The notes beneath the pieces are model-generated. The model saw nothing but the letters and a program-made list of their open reading frames with translations, searched no databases and had not been told where the DNA came from. 64,000 nucleotides of DNA, taken from assembly GCF_002161175.1 (NCBI RefSeq), contig NZ_NFMA01000015.1, positions 20,167-84,166 on the forward strand. Reading direction: 5' to 3'. The stretch is from Flavonifractor sp. An100. GTDB lineage: Bacteria > Bacillota > Clostridia > Oscillospirales > Oscillospiraceae. Numbering within the stretch: the stretch's first letter is position 1; every line of letters starts with the position of its first letter. A program made the position numbers and the translations under genes. This document shows positions 41,566-49,080 of this stretch, one piece after another.

Positions 41566-41994
41566 TCAGCCCCGCAGCCGTTTAAAGTTTAAATAGCCCT
41601 CTAGGATGAGAGAGGCGGCCACGGCATCCACCGTCTTTTTCCGTTTCTTGGCGTTTTTTCCTGATTCCTGGAGAATGCGGTGGGCGTCCACGGTGGTGCG
41701 CCGCTCGTCCCACAGCTTTACGGGCATGCCGGAAGCCACCTCCAACTTTTGGGCAAAGGAGCGATACAGCTCCGCCCGAGGGCCCTCGGTGCCGTCCATG
41801 TTCCGGGGGAAGCCCATAACCAGCTCATCCACCCGGTTTTCTCGGATCATTTGGACCAATTGCTTTAATACCTCCTCCTCCCGCCAGCTGTGAATGGTGG
41901 TGGCCGTTCCGGCCAAAAGGCCGGTGGGATCGGAGAGGGCCACGCCGGTGTGGGCGTCGCCGTAGTCAATGGCCATGACGCGCAAGGGTCTCAC
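41566..41994 (-). CDS. ruvX: Putative pre-16S rRNA nuclease/Holliday junction resolvase RuvX (YqgF)
   Basis: 142 aa. The RNase H-like fold shows the family pattern VMAIDYGDAHTGVALSDPTG with the first catalytic Asp, VMGFPRNMDGTEGP, and WDERRTTVDA with the other acidic residues near the end. YqgF proteins process the 5' end of 16S rRNA. It lies 21 bases downstream of the HD-domain gene on the same strand and is probably cotranscribed. Confidence 0.92.
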   Translation of the reverse strand: MRPLRVMAIDYGDAHTGVALSDPTGLLAGTATTIHSWREEEVLKQLVQMIRENRVDELVMGFPRNMDGTEGPRAELYRSFAQKLEVASGMPVKLWDERRTTVDAHRILQESGKNAKKRKKTVDAVAASLILEGYLNFKRLRG

Positions 41995-42015
41995 ATCCTT
42001 TCTCCTATGTTGGGA

Positions 42016-42603
42016 TCAAAGTCCCTCTTCCCCCTCCAGGAAGTAGCTGGCCTCCATGTCGGCGGTGGCCAGGGCAAAGGCCAGGGGGTATTTTTGGAAT
42101 GCTTGGCCCACGGTGCGGTTGTCCTCGGGGCCGGAGAAGCCCATGTGCCAACGGATGGCCATGGCCTCCTCCCGGGTCAGACGGATAAAGCCGTTGACGA
42201 TGTATACGCTTTTCTCCCCGTGGCCGTAGGGGAGGGGGTCGTCGAAGGTGTAGGTGGGGACGGCCTGCCACTTGCCGTTCTCGTCCTTCACATTGCGGGT
42301 GCCCTTTTTGTAGCAGCCGATCTTGCACAGATCATGGAGCAGGGAGACGATGGCGATGGATTCGGCACTGTACTCCAGGCCGTAGAGCTCCTGTACCCGT
42401 TCCCGCTGGAGATAGTCCACCAGGCAGTGGTATACGTTCACGCTGTGGTCGCACAGCCCGCCCTCATAGGCACCATGGTAGCGGGCGGAGGCGGGGGCGG
42501 TGAAAAAGTCGCTTTTGTGTTCCAGATAGTCCAGCAGCTTGTCTGCTCCATCCCGGGTGATGTTGGCCTTAAACAGTTCGATAAATTCCTCTTTGCAGGA
42601 CAT
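42016..42603 (-). CDS. HD-domain hydrolase
   Basis: 195 aa. A metal-dependent HD domain is seen: YHGAYEGGLCDHSVNVYH supplies an early histidine and SLLHDLCKIG the HD pair, with RWHMGF later. The substrate is unknown, possibly nucleotides or RNA. No signal sequence. It is upstream of ruvX and divergent from thyA, with which it shares a 166-base gap. Confidence 0.8.
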   Translation of the reverse strand: MSCKEEFIELFKANITRDGADKLLDYLEHKSDFFTAPASARYHGAYEGGLCDHSVNVYHCLVDYLQRERVQELYGLEYSAESIAIVSLLHDLCKIGCYKKGTRNVKDENGKWQAVPTYTFDDPLPYGHGEKSVYIVNGFIRLTREEAMAIRWHMGFSGPEDNRTVGQAFQKYPLAFALATADMEASYFLEGEEGL

Positions 42604-42699
42604 AGTAAGAATAACCTCCGTAGGCCCTGGAACGGGCCGTCATTTCTTGAAGGAATTATATCATGCTCCCGGGAAAAAGGCCAGCGGACTTTTCGTCCG

Positions 42700-42728
42700 T
42701 TGCCATTCCTCCGGGTGTATGGTACAAT
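42700..42728 (+). promoter_or_regulatory. Sigma-A promoter of thyA-folA
   Basis: TTGCCA (42700-42705), 17-base spacer, TACAAT (42723-42728), 41 bases before the thyA start. Confidence 0.75.
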
Positions 42729-42769
42729 GCAAAAAAGTGAGTTTTACTAGAACGCCGGGAGGAAGGATC

Positions 42770-43600
42770 ATGAGCTACGCCGATCAGGTATTCATTCAAA
42801 ATTGCCGGGACATTCTGGCCAACGGAGTGTGGGACACCGACCGGGAGGTGCGCCCCCGCTGGGAGGACGGCACGCCTGCCCACACCATCAAGCTCTTTGG
42901 GGTGGTCAACCGCTACGACCTGCGCAAGGAGTTTCCCATTCTCACCGTCCGGAAGCAATTTCTCAAGTCGGCAGTGGATGAGCTGTTGTGGATCTGGCAG
43001 AAGAAGTCCAACAACATCCACGACCTGAACAGCCACGTCTGGGACGCCTGGGCCGATGAGAACGGCTCCATCGGCAAGGCCTACGGCTACCAGCTGGGGG
43101 TGAAGCACCACTACCCCCAGGGGGACATGGACCAGGTGGACAAGGTGCTCTGGGATTTAAAGCACGACCCGGGCTCCCGGCGCATCCTCACCAACCTCTA
43201 TAACCACCACGACCTGAGTGAGATGGCGTTGTATCCCTGTGCCTACTCTATGACCTTCAACGTCAGCGGGAACACCCTCAACGGCCTCCTGAACCAGCGC
43301 TCTCAGGATATGCTTACCGCCAACGGCTGGAACGTGATGCAGTACGCTACCCTCCTGCACATGATGGCCCAGGTCTCCGGCCTGGAGGCGGGGGAGCTGG
43401 TCCACGTCATCGCCGACGCCCACATCTACGACCGGCATGTGGACACGGTGAAGGAGATCATCGCCCGCACCCCCTATGAGGCCCCCAAGTTCACCCTGGA
43501 CCCCTCGGTCACGGACTTTTACGCCTTCACTCCCGCCAGCGTAAAGCTGGAGGGCTACCAGGCCCATCCCCTGGAGGGAAAGATCCCGGTGGCGGTGTGA
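42770..43600 (+). CDS. thyA: Thymidylate synthase (ThyA, phi3T/Bacillus ThyA-like branch)
   Basis: About 276 aa; ATG 42770 after GGGAGGAAGG. Converts dUMP and methylene-THF to dTMP and dihydrofolate. The catalytic cysteine is in YPCAYSMTF, and the dUMP-binding NQRSQDML and HVIADAHIYDRHV segments follow. The usual PCH after the cysteine is PCA, as in the divergent Bacillus subtilis ThyA/phi3T group; that comparison is from memory. The dihydrofolate made is recycled by FolA encoded 19 bases later. Confidence 0.93.
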   Translation: MSYADQVFIQNCRDILANGVWDTDREVRPRWEDGTPAHTIKLFGVVNRYDLRKEFPILTVRKQFLKSAVDELLWIWQKKSNNIHDLNSHVWDAWADENGSIGKAYGYQLGVKHHYPQGDMDQVDKVLWDLKHDPGSRRILTNLYNHHDLSEMALYPCAYSMTFNVSGNTLNGLLNQRSQDMLTANGWNVMQYATLLHMMAQVSGLEAGELVHVIADAHIYDRHVDTVKEIIARTPYEAPKFTLDPSVTDFYAFTPASVKLEGYQAHPLEGKIPVAV

Positions 43601-43619
43601 GCGGAGAAGGAGGACGCCT

Positions 43620-44096
43620 ATGAATGTGATCGTAGCGGTGGACCAAAACTGGGCCATCGGAAAGGGCGGGGATCAGCTGATCTACCTGTCGGAGGACTTG
43701 AAGCGCTTTAAAGCCCTGACCATGGGCCACCCGGTGATTTTGGGCCGGAAGACCCTGGCCACCTTCCCCGGAGGGCGGCCTTTGAAGGGGCGGCGGAACC
43801 TGATTTTGTCCCGGGACCCCTCGTTCTCTCCGGAGGGCGGGGAGGTGTACCCCGGGGTGGAGGAGCTGCTGGCCCAGGCCCCGGAGGACTCCTTTGTCAT
43901 CGGGGGGGCCTCGGTGTACCAGGCCCTGCTGTCCCGGTGCGATATCGCCTATGTGACCAAGATCCAGCGGGAATTTCCCGCCGACTGCTGGTTCCCCAAT
44001 CTGGACGAGGACCCGGCCTGGGAGCAGACGGAGGAGTCGGAACCTCTGGAGCAGGACGGAGTGGTGTATACCTATGTCACCTACCGCAGAAGATGA
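43620..44096 (+). CDS. folA: Dihydrofolate reductase
   Basis: 158 aa, normal length. NVIVAVDQNWAIGKGGDQLIYLSEDLKRFKALTMGHPVILGRKT has the M20-loop and substrate-binding residues of DHFR; FVIGGASVYQALL is the NADPH-binding segment. It forms a two-gene operon with thyA, coupling dTMP synthesis to THF recycling. A DHFR with D rather than E/D at the substrate acid site can be seen in LSEDLKRF. Confidence 0.95.
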   Translation: MNVIVAVDQNWAIGKGGDQLIYLSEDLKRFKALTMGHPVILGRKTLATFPGGRPLKGRRNLILSRDPSFSPEGGEVYPGVEELLAQAPEDSFVIGGASVYQALLSRCDIAYVTKIQREFPADCWFPNLDEDPAWEQTEESEPLEQDGVVYTYVTYRRR

Positions 44097-44099
44097 GAA

Positions 44100-44128
44100 A
44101 AAGGCCCGGACAGTTTGTCCGGGCCTTT
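44100..44128. terminator. Bidirectional terminator after folA
   Basis: 13-bp stem (44100-44112 with 44116-44128) and a three-base loop. The minus strand ends in TTTTTCTC, so it also serves the opposing XpaC-like gene. Confidence 0.85.
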
Positions 44129-44157
44129 GCTTTTGAACTGGAAAACAAACAGGGGGG

Positions 44158-45315
44158 TCACAGGGTCATGCCCTGGTTGGAGGACAGGCCGTCCTTGGCC
44201 AGCATCCGTTCCAGCACCTCCACGTCGGCGGTGATGTCCATGGCATCTCCCTGGAAGAGCTGGTCCAGCTGCTTTTCAAAGCCCTCTACCACCTTGTCCA
44301 TCATTCCCTCAATGCGCTCCATGGCGGAGGTGATGTTTTCTCCTGAAATTTCCTGGGATTCCAGCTGGCCATAGGCCCGCAGGATTTTCAGGGTGGTGGG
44401 CAGGTAGTAGCTCAAAAAGCTGTGCAGCTGGGGGGCTTTCTCCGGGCGGCTGTGCTGATACTCCAAAATCTTGGCGGTGATGACGCCGATGCGGTCAATT
44501 TGGGCGGAGAGCTTTTCGTTGGCCACCGCATCGTTGACCGCGCGGATCTCGGATAAAATAGCGTCTTCCTCGCTCTGCTCCGTCTTGAGAGGCTGGGGAG
44601 CCGCCGTGGGAGCGGAGGGTACGTCCTTCAGTCCCTCGTCCGACAGCACCAGCAGGTCGCCGGCGTAGTCCAGAAAGCCAGTGGGGAAAATCCCCTCCGC
44701 CAGCATATCCTCCAAATCCTCCCGTACCCGGGAAAGGGACAGACCGGCGGCCGAGGCCAGAGAGGAGACGGAGATGGATTTGCGCGGACCGATCATGGCC
44801 AGGTAGGTACGGTAGCGGTTGGCCTGCTTGCGCTTGCGTATTCCGGCCCACAGGCAGCCCAGGCCGGCGGCCAGAAAGCAGAAGTTAGGCAGCATGTTGA
44901 ATAGGTCGGACACAAACCAGTGGAACTCCCCGTTTAAAAGCCAATAGGCGGAGTTATAGAGACTGGAGACAATCACAAATGCAAAAATGGCGGAAAGGAG
45001 GGCGCCAAAGGTGGTCAGCTTCTTTCCCTTCTGTATTAGCTTGCCCACCAGATCGGCGCTGCCATTCTTGCGGGTCCTAGTTTTTTTCGTTTTTTGACCA
45101 GGAGCGGCGGGCTGAGCCGCGGTGGTGCGGGCGCCGATGGGGCCTGTCCCCTCCTGCTGGGCATAGTAGGGGTGGCGGCCCCTAGGCCGAGAGCCGCTGA
45201 AGAGCTTTAGCACCACCAGAAGAACGCCGATGGGCGGAAATATAAATAAAAAGAGAATGGGGATGATCCAGGAGGTCAGGCTCCCAGAATTTCCTTTGGG
45301 CTGGTACTCAGACAT
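44158..45315 (-). CDS. XpaC-like membrane protein (5-bromo-4-chloroindolyl phosphate hydrolysis family)
   Basis: About 385 aa; the start at 45315 (MSEYQPKGN) is chosen over a longer frame. Three hydrophobic helices lie in the first 180 residues (IIPILFLFIFPPIGVLLVVLKLF, FGALLSAIFAFVIVSSLY, LFNMLPNFCFLAAGLGCLWAG). The C-terminal half is helical and charged (LSFLSYYLPTTLKILRAYGQLE), the pattern of XpaC. Family members are often next to telA-type tellurite resistance genes, but not here. Function is not established. Confidence 0.7.
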   Translation of the reverse strand: MSEYQPKGNSGSLTSWIIPILFLFIFPPIGVLLVVLKLFSGSRPRGRHPYYAQQEGTGPIGARTTAAQPAAPGQKTKKTRTRKNGSADLVGKLIQKGKKLTTFGALLSAIFAFVIVSSLYNSAYWLLNGEFHWFVSDLFNMLPNFCFLAAGLGCLWAGIRKRKQANRYRTYLAMIGPRKSISVSSLASAAGLSLSRVREDLEDMLAEGIFPTGFLDYAGDLLVLSDEGLKDVPSAPTAAPQPLKTEQSEEDAILSEIRAVNDAVANEKLSAQIDRIGVITAKILEYQHSRPEKAPQLHSFLSYYLPTTLKILRAYGQLESQEISGENITSAMERIEGMMDKVVEGFEKQLDQLFQGDAMDITADVEVLERMLAKDGLSSNQGMTL

Positions 45316-45509
45316 GGCAATCCGCCTCCCACAGGGTTTGCTGCATCTAGGATAACAGTGGGCCCTCAAAGGAGGATTGAGATCTCCTTAAAATTTGTTA
45401 AAATCAGAGGGCACATTTGTCTCTTATGATACCGCAGGAACTGGGAAAAGTAAATGCCTGGGGCAGATATTTTCGCCTGTGGGCGGGGGAAGTTGTAACT
45501 GTTCTGTAA

Positions 45510-45539
45510 TTGTATTGGGACAAGTTTGGGTGATATAAT
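45510..45539 (+). promoter_or_regulatory. Possible promoter of the VanW-family gene
   Basis: A perfect TATAAT at 45534-45539, with TTGTAT 18 bases upstream (45510-45515). The rest of the 313-base gap (45316-45628) is AT-richer and shows no other clear feature. Confidence 0.5.
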
Positions 45540-45628
45540 AACTTCCGCATGAGTCCGCACAGAAAATTGCAGCAGGCCGTGGAGCAAGGGTGGAATAGCC
45601 AGCTCCGGTCTTTTGGAGGAGATCAAAT

Positions 45629-47596
45629 ATGGAAGGCCAACGGGTACAAAAACAGGCCGGAGGGCCCAAAAAATGGATGATTATTGTGGCGGCGGTAGTA
45701 GCCGTGTTGGTGCTGGCCTATCTGGGTGTGTGCGCTTGGGTGGGGCAGAGCGGGACCATTCTGCCCAATACCACCGCGGATGGAGTGAAGCTGGGCGGCA
45801 TGACCCGGGAACAGGCCCGGCAGGCGCTGGAGCAGGCGTTGAACAGCCGGGAGGACGGGTTCCAGGTTAACCTTACGGTGGCCGGCCATGAAGGCAGCTA
45901 TGCTTTCCCGGCTGACAGTCCCTATATTGTGGTGGACGCCCAGGCGGGAGCCGAGGCGGCATGGCAGTCGGGCCGGGAACATGGCTTCCTGGCGCAGGGC
46001 TGGCATTTACTGGCCGCTGTGGTGGCGGGCAACGAGGTGGAACTGCCCTATCAGTTCACTCCCTTGGGGGAGTCTGAGACGGAGCGGGTGCTGGACCAGA
46101 TGGACCAGGATCTGGGTGGCGGCGTGCAGGAAACCACCTGGGAAGTTGTGGATGGCCAGCTGGTGTTCCAGATAGGCCAGCCGGGCAAAGCCATTGACCG
46201 GGAGCAGGCCAAGCAGATCATCCTCCAGCAGGCCTCCCAGGGAGACGAGACCGCGATGGAGGTGGAGCCTCAAATCACTGAGCCCGCCGCTGTGGATATG
46301 AACCAGGTCCATGAAGAGGTCTACGCCGAGGTGAAGGAGGCGTCCCTGGACCCGGAGACCTATGAGGTGATTCCCAGCGTCACCGGACTGGATTTCGACC
46401 CGGACCAGGCCGCCCGGGAGGTTGCCGGGGCCGCCTGGGGGACCACGGTGACGGTGGCCCTAGAGGTGACGGAGCCTAACATCTCCACGGAAAATCTGAA
46501 AGCATCCCTGTTCCGGGATCTGTTGGGGCAGGGAACCAGCACGGTGAGCGGCACGGCCAACCGAAAGAGCAATGTCAAGCTGTCCGCCGCTGCCTGCAAC
46601 GGAGTCATCCTGCTGCCTGGAGAGGAATTTTCCTACAACAACACCACCGGCAGCCGTACCGCCGATAAGGGCTATCTGCCCGCCCCGGCCTATGTGGGCG
46701 GCGCCTCCTCCGACGAGGTGGGCGGCGGCATCTGCCAGACCTCCTCTACCATCTACTATGCCGTTCTCCACACCACCCTGGAGATCGTGGAGCGGGCGCC
46801 TCACCGCTATGCGGTGGGCTATGTGCCCGACGGCATGGATGCTACCGTCTGGTACGGCAGCACCGATTTCCGCTTTAAAAACAACACCGACTACCCCATC
46901 AAGATCGTCACGGAGAGCTACGATAAGGGCGGGGAGCGGAAGCTGACGGTGAAAATTTACGGCACCAATGTGGATGGCAGCTATGCCATTCCGGAGCGAG
47001 TGCAGTCCAACTGGGTCACGCCCACCACCTCCTATGTGGCCGATGAGAGCGTGCCTCAGGGAACTCTGGTGCTGGATAAGAAGCAGAACGCCTATACCGG
47101 ACGCACGGCCCACACCTACCGCTATATCTACGACAAGGACGGCAAGCTGCTGGAAAAGCAGGATATGGGGACCAGCACCTATAAGATGCGTCCCCACCTG
47201 TATCACTATAATCCTGCTGACGGCGATCCCTCCACCTGGCCCGACGGAGTGCCGCCCAAGCCCAGTACCTCCACCGGCGGAAGCACGGGGGGCCAGACCG
47301 GGGGCAGCACCCAGACGGGTGGCAGCACGGGAACTGAGACGGGCGGCAGCACCCAAACTGGGGGAACTACAGGGTCGCAGTCCGGTGGGGACACCCAGAC
47401 GGGCGGCTCCACAGGGACCCAGGGCGGAAGCGAGACCGGAGGAACCCAAACCGGGGACAGCTCTACAGGCGGCAGCGGAGACAGCAGCACATCCAGTTCG
47501 GAGACAGGTGCTTCCAGCTCTGGTTCTGGTGCCAGCTCCGGTTCTGGCTCCAGTTCCAGCGCAAACTCCCAGCCCAGCCAGGACATTGGAGCTTAA
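45629..47596 (+). CDS. VanW-family cell envelope protein
   Basis: 655 aa. A short cytosolic N-terminus, one transmembrane helix near residues 16-38 (WMIIVAAVVAVLVLAYLGVCAW), then a peptidoglycan-binding-like domain repeated twice, then the VanW domain (about residues 310-450; GEEFSYNNTTGSR..GGASSDEVGGGICQTSSTIYYAVL). The last 110 residues are a Gly/Ser/Thr-rich repeat tail. The protein should face the cell wall. VanW proteins accompany glycopeptide resistance in some species, but no van genes are present here. Confidence 0.88.
   Translation: MEGQRVQKQAGGPKKWMIIVAAVVAVLVLAYLGVCAWVGQSGTILPNTTADGVKLGGMTREQARQALEQALNSREDGFQVNLTVAGHEGSYAFPADSPYIVVDAQAGAEAAWQSGREHGFLAQGWHLLAAVVAGNEVELPYQFTPLGESETERVLDQMDQDLGGGVQETTWEVVDGQLVFQIGQPGKAIDREQAKQIILQQASQGDETAMEVEPQITEPAAVDMNQVHEEVYAEVKEASLDPETYEVIPSVTGLDFDPDQAAREVAGAAWGTTVTVALEVTEPNISTENLKASLFRDLLGQGTSTVSGTANRKSNVKLSAAACNGVILLPGEEFSYNNTTGSRTADKGYLPAPAYVGGASSDEVGGGICQTSSTIYYAVLHTTLEIVERAPHRYAVGYVPDGMDATVWYGSTDFRFKNNTDYPIKIVTESYDKGGERKLTVKIYGTNVDGSYAIPERVQSNWVTPTTSYVADESVPQGTLVLDKKQNAYTGRTAHTYRYIYDKDGKLLEKQDMGTSTYKMRPHLYHYNPADGDPSTWPDGVPPKPSTSTGGSTGGQTGGSTQTGGSTGTETGGSTQTGGTTGSQSGGDTQTGGSTGTQGGSETGGTQTGDSSTGGSGDSSTSSSETGASSSGSGASSGSGSSSSANSQPSQDIGA
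47266..47580 (+). repeat. Imperfect GGST/TQTGG-coding repeats at the end of the VanW gene
   Basis: Many near copies of a 9-18 base unit coding for GGSTQTGG or TGGSTG and then SSGSG repeat in tandem. Likely a flexible wall-spanning tail; unit number may vary between strains. Confidence 0.8.
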
Positions 47597-47624
47597 GAGA
47601 CCATAGAAGCGGCGAGGACAAGGT

Positions 47625-48302
47625 ATGTTTAACGGTTTTTCCCAGGATGCAGTAGACTTTTTGTGGGGCATTCGCTTCCATAATGAGCGCAGCTGGTTTT
47701 TGGAGCATAAAGAGGAGTACCACACCTTTGTGGAGACACCACTGCGGCAGCTGGCCGACCAGGTGAGCCGGCGCATGGAGGAGGAGTTTCCGGAGCTGAG
47801 GCTGGAAAAGAAGGTCAGCCGCATCTACCGGGATGCCCGGCGCCTCCACGGCCGTGGCCCCTATAAGGAGCACATGTGGTTCTCCCTGCGGCGGCGGACC
47901 GAAGCGGAGGGGGCGCAGCCCAGCTTTTACTTCGAAATTGCCCCTGAGTATTACAGCTATGGAATGGGGTGCTATGACCCCACTCCCTTGACCATGGCCA
48001 AACTCCGGGCCCGCATCGACCGGGACCCGGCCCCTCTGGAGAAGCTGGCCCGGCAGCTGGAGGGGCAGGAGGAGTTTGTGCTGGAGGGGGAGAGCTATAA
48101 GCGGGCAAAGGGAGACCCGGGGCCCCTGTTGTTTCCCTGGTATAACCGGCGGCAGATCGTGCTTTCCAGCGACCATAACTGTGAGGGGCTGCTCTTCCAG
48201 CCCCAGCTGGAGGAGCAGGTGGTGAAGGGCTTCCGCTTCCTGGTGCCCTATTACCGCTTCCTGACCTCTGTGACCGCAGATCCCCCGCCTCCGCAGCCGT
48301 GA
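47625..48302 (+). CDS. DUF2461 family protein
   Basis: 225 aa. The sequence DAVDFLWGIRFHNERSWFLEHKEEYHTFVETPLRQLAD and RIYRDARRLHGRGPYKEHMWFSLRR match DUF2461 (TIGR02453), a conserved cytosolic family with no established function. There is no membrane segment. It is 28 bases after the VanW gene and likely cotranscribed, before a terminator. Confidence 0.85.
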   Translation: MFNGFSQDAVDFLWGIRFHNERSWFLEHKEEYHTFVETPLRQLADQVSRRMEEEFPELRLEKKVSRIYRDARRLHGRGPYKEHMWFSLRRRTEAEGAQPSFYFEIAPEYYSYGMGCYDPTPLTMAKLRARIDRDPAPLEKLARQLEGQEEFVLEGESYKRAKGDPGPLLFPWYNRRQIVLSSDHNCEGLLFQPQLEEQVVKGFRFLVPYYRFLTSVTADPPPPQP

Positions 48303-48315
48303 CAAGAAAATCGGT

Positions 48316-48357
48316 AACAGCCGGCAGACAGGAAACGCTGTCTGCCGGCTGTTTTTT
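48316..48357 (+). terminator. Terminator after the DUF2461 gene
   Basis: 16-bp stem (48316-48331 with 48338-48353) then T-run. It separates the coding operon from the noncoding locus. Confidence 0.9.
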
Positions 48358-48412
48358 GTGGGAAGAAGGTCGCAATATGAAATAAGAGGTCAAAACAGCT
48401 TGCAAAGGGGTG

Positions 48413-48472
48413 AAAAAATTTTTTAAAAATCACACAAAATAGCTTGACAATTATGGGCTGCTGTGGTACATT
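48413..48472 (+). promoter_or_regulatory. Strong promoter with AT-rich upstream element for a noncoding RNA
   Basis: TTGACA (48444-48449), 17-base spacer, TACATT (48467-48472). The 30 bases before the -35 are almost entirely A and T, like an UP element. No gene follows for 600 bases. Confidence 0.75.
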
Positions 48473-48478
48473 ATAGCC

Positions 48479-48995
48479 AGAAAGGATGAGTCCAATGTAT
48501 TAAGAAGAGCCCCAGCACCTGACGCCAGGATGCAAGGTCAAAAGAGGAAATAACCAAAAATAAAACCCCAGCAGTGGTAAATCCCAGATGATCGAAAATA
48601 TGGTGCGGCACCAAGACAGGACCCTTGACCAGAGGAAAGGAACAAAGAACCCCAGCAAGGAACCCTGACCCAGGAAAGGAGACCCAACGCCACATCCGAT
48701 CACTGATTCGACCAAGCGATTCGGCACCAGGTACGCGCGTACCACAAAATCAAAGCAAGCGATTCGGAACCCTTTCAACGTCCAGGACCTCACGTTTGAG
48801 GAGAGAACCGCAGGAGCGGTCACAGAATATAAGTTGAGAAGAGAAGTTCCAAGAAAGCCGAGCAAATGTGATGTGGTATGTGGCAATTCTGTAGAAAGAG
48901 AGGTAGCCAAAATGATGTTAGATAACAAGAGTGAACAGAAATGACCCTTGACTGCAGCGGATTACGAAACGGGCAGTCAAGGGTCATTTCTTTTG
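48479..48995 (+). ncRNA. Candidate 0.5-kb structured noncoding RNA
   Basis: The region from promoter to terminator has no credible open frame, is AT-richer and purine-rich compared with its neighbours, and is rich in small hairpins with tetraloops: CCTG/CAGG 48518-48529, GGTG/CACC 48602-48612, GGTAC/GTACC 48730-48743, CCTCA/TGAGG 48788-48801, ACCGC/GCGGT 48807-48820. A 12-base direct repeat CAAGCGATTCGG occurs at 48713 and 48756. CCCAGCA recurs three times. It does not show the conserved parts of tmRNA or RNase P RNA as I know them. Family unknown. Confidence 0.7.
48939..48994 (+). terminator. Terminator of the noncoding RNA
   Basis: 17-bp perfect stem (48939-48955 with 48973-48989) then CTTTT. 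Loop of 17 bases. Confidence 0.9.
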
Positions 48996-49080
48996 TGTAA
49001 AAAAGTACCGGCCAGCGGCCGGCACAGGATCAAATGCATGTTAGTAAAACGGATGAAGGTCCGCTTTTTTTATGCCCAGA

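Noticed and set aside
47266..47580. CRISPR array
   Set aside because: The repeats are short, in frame and coding; there are no spacers of constant length and no cas genes. No CRISPR array was seen in the window.
45629..47596. Vancomycin resistance locus
   Set aside because: Only a VanW-domain protein is present; no vanA/B-type ligase, vanH, vanX or vanRS pair is adjacent.
48625..48837. 70-codon frame inside the noncoding RNA
   Set aside because: No ribosome site, unusual composition, and it spans several hairpins; the RNA reading is better supported.
48479..48995. tmRNA or RNase P RNA
   Set aside because: No tRNA-like ends or tag frame, and the RNase P conserved regions are not present apart from a chance GAGGAAAGG.
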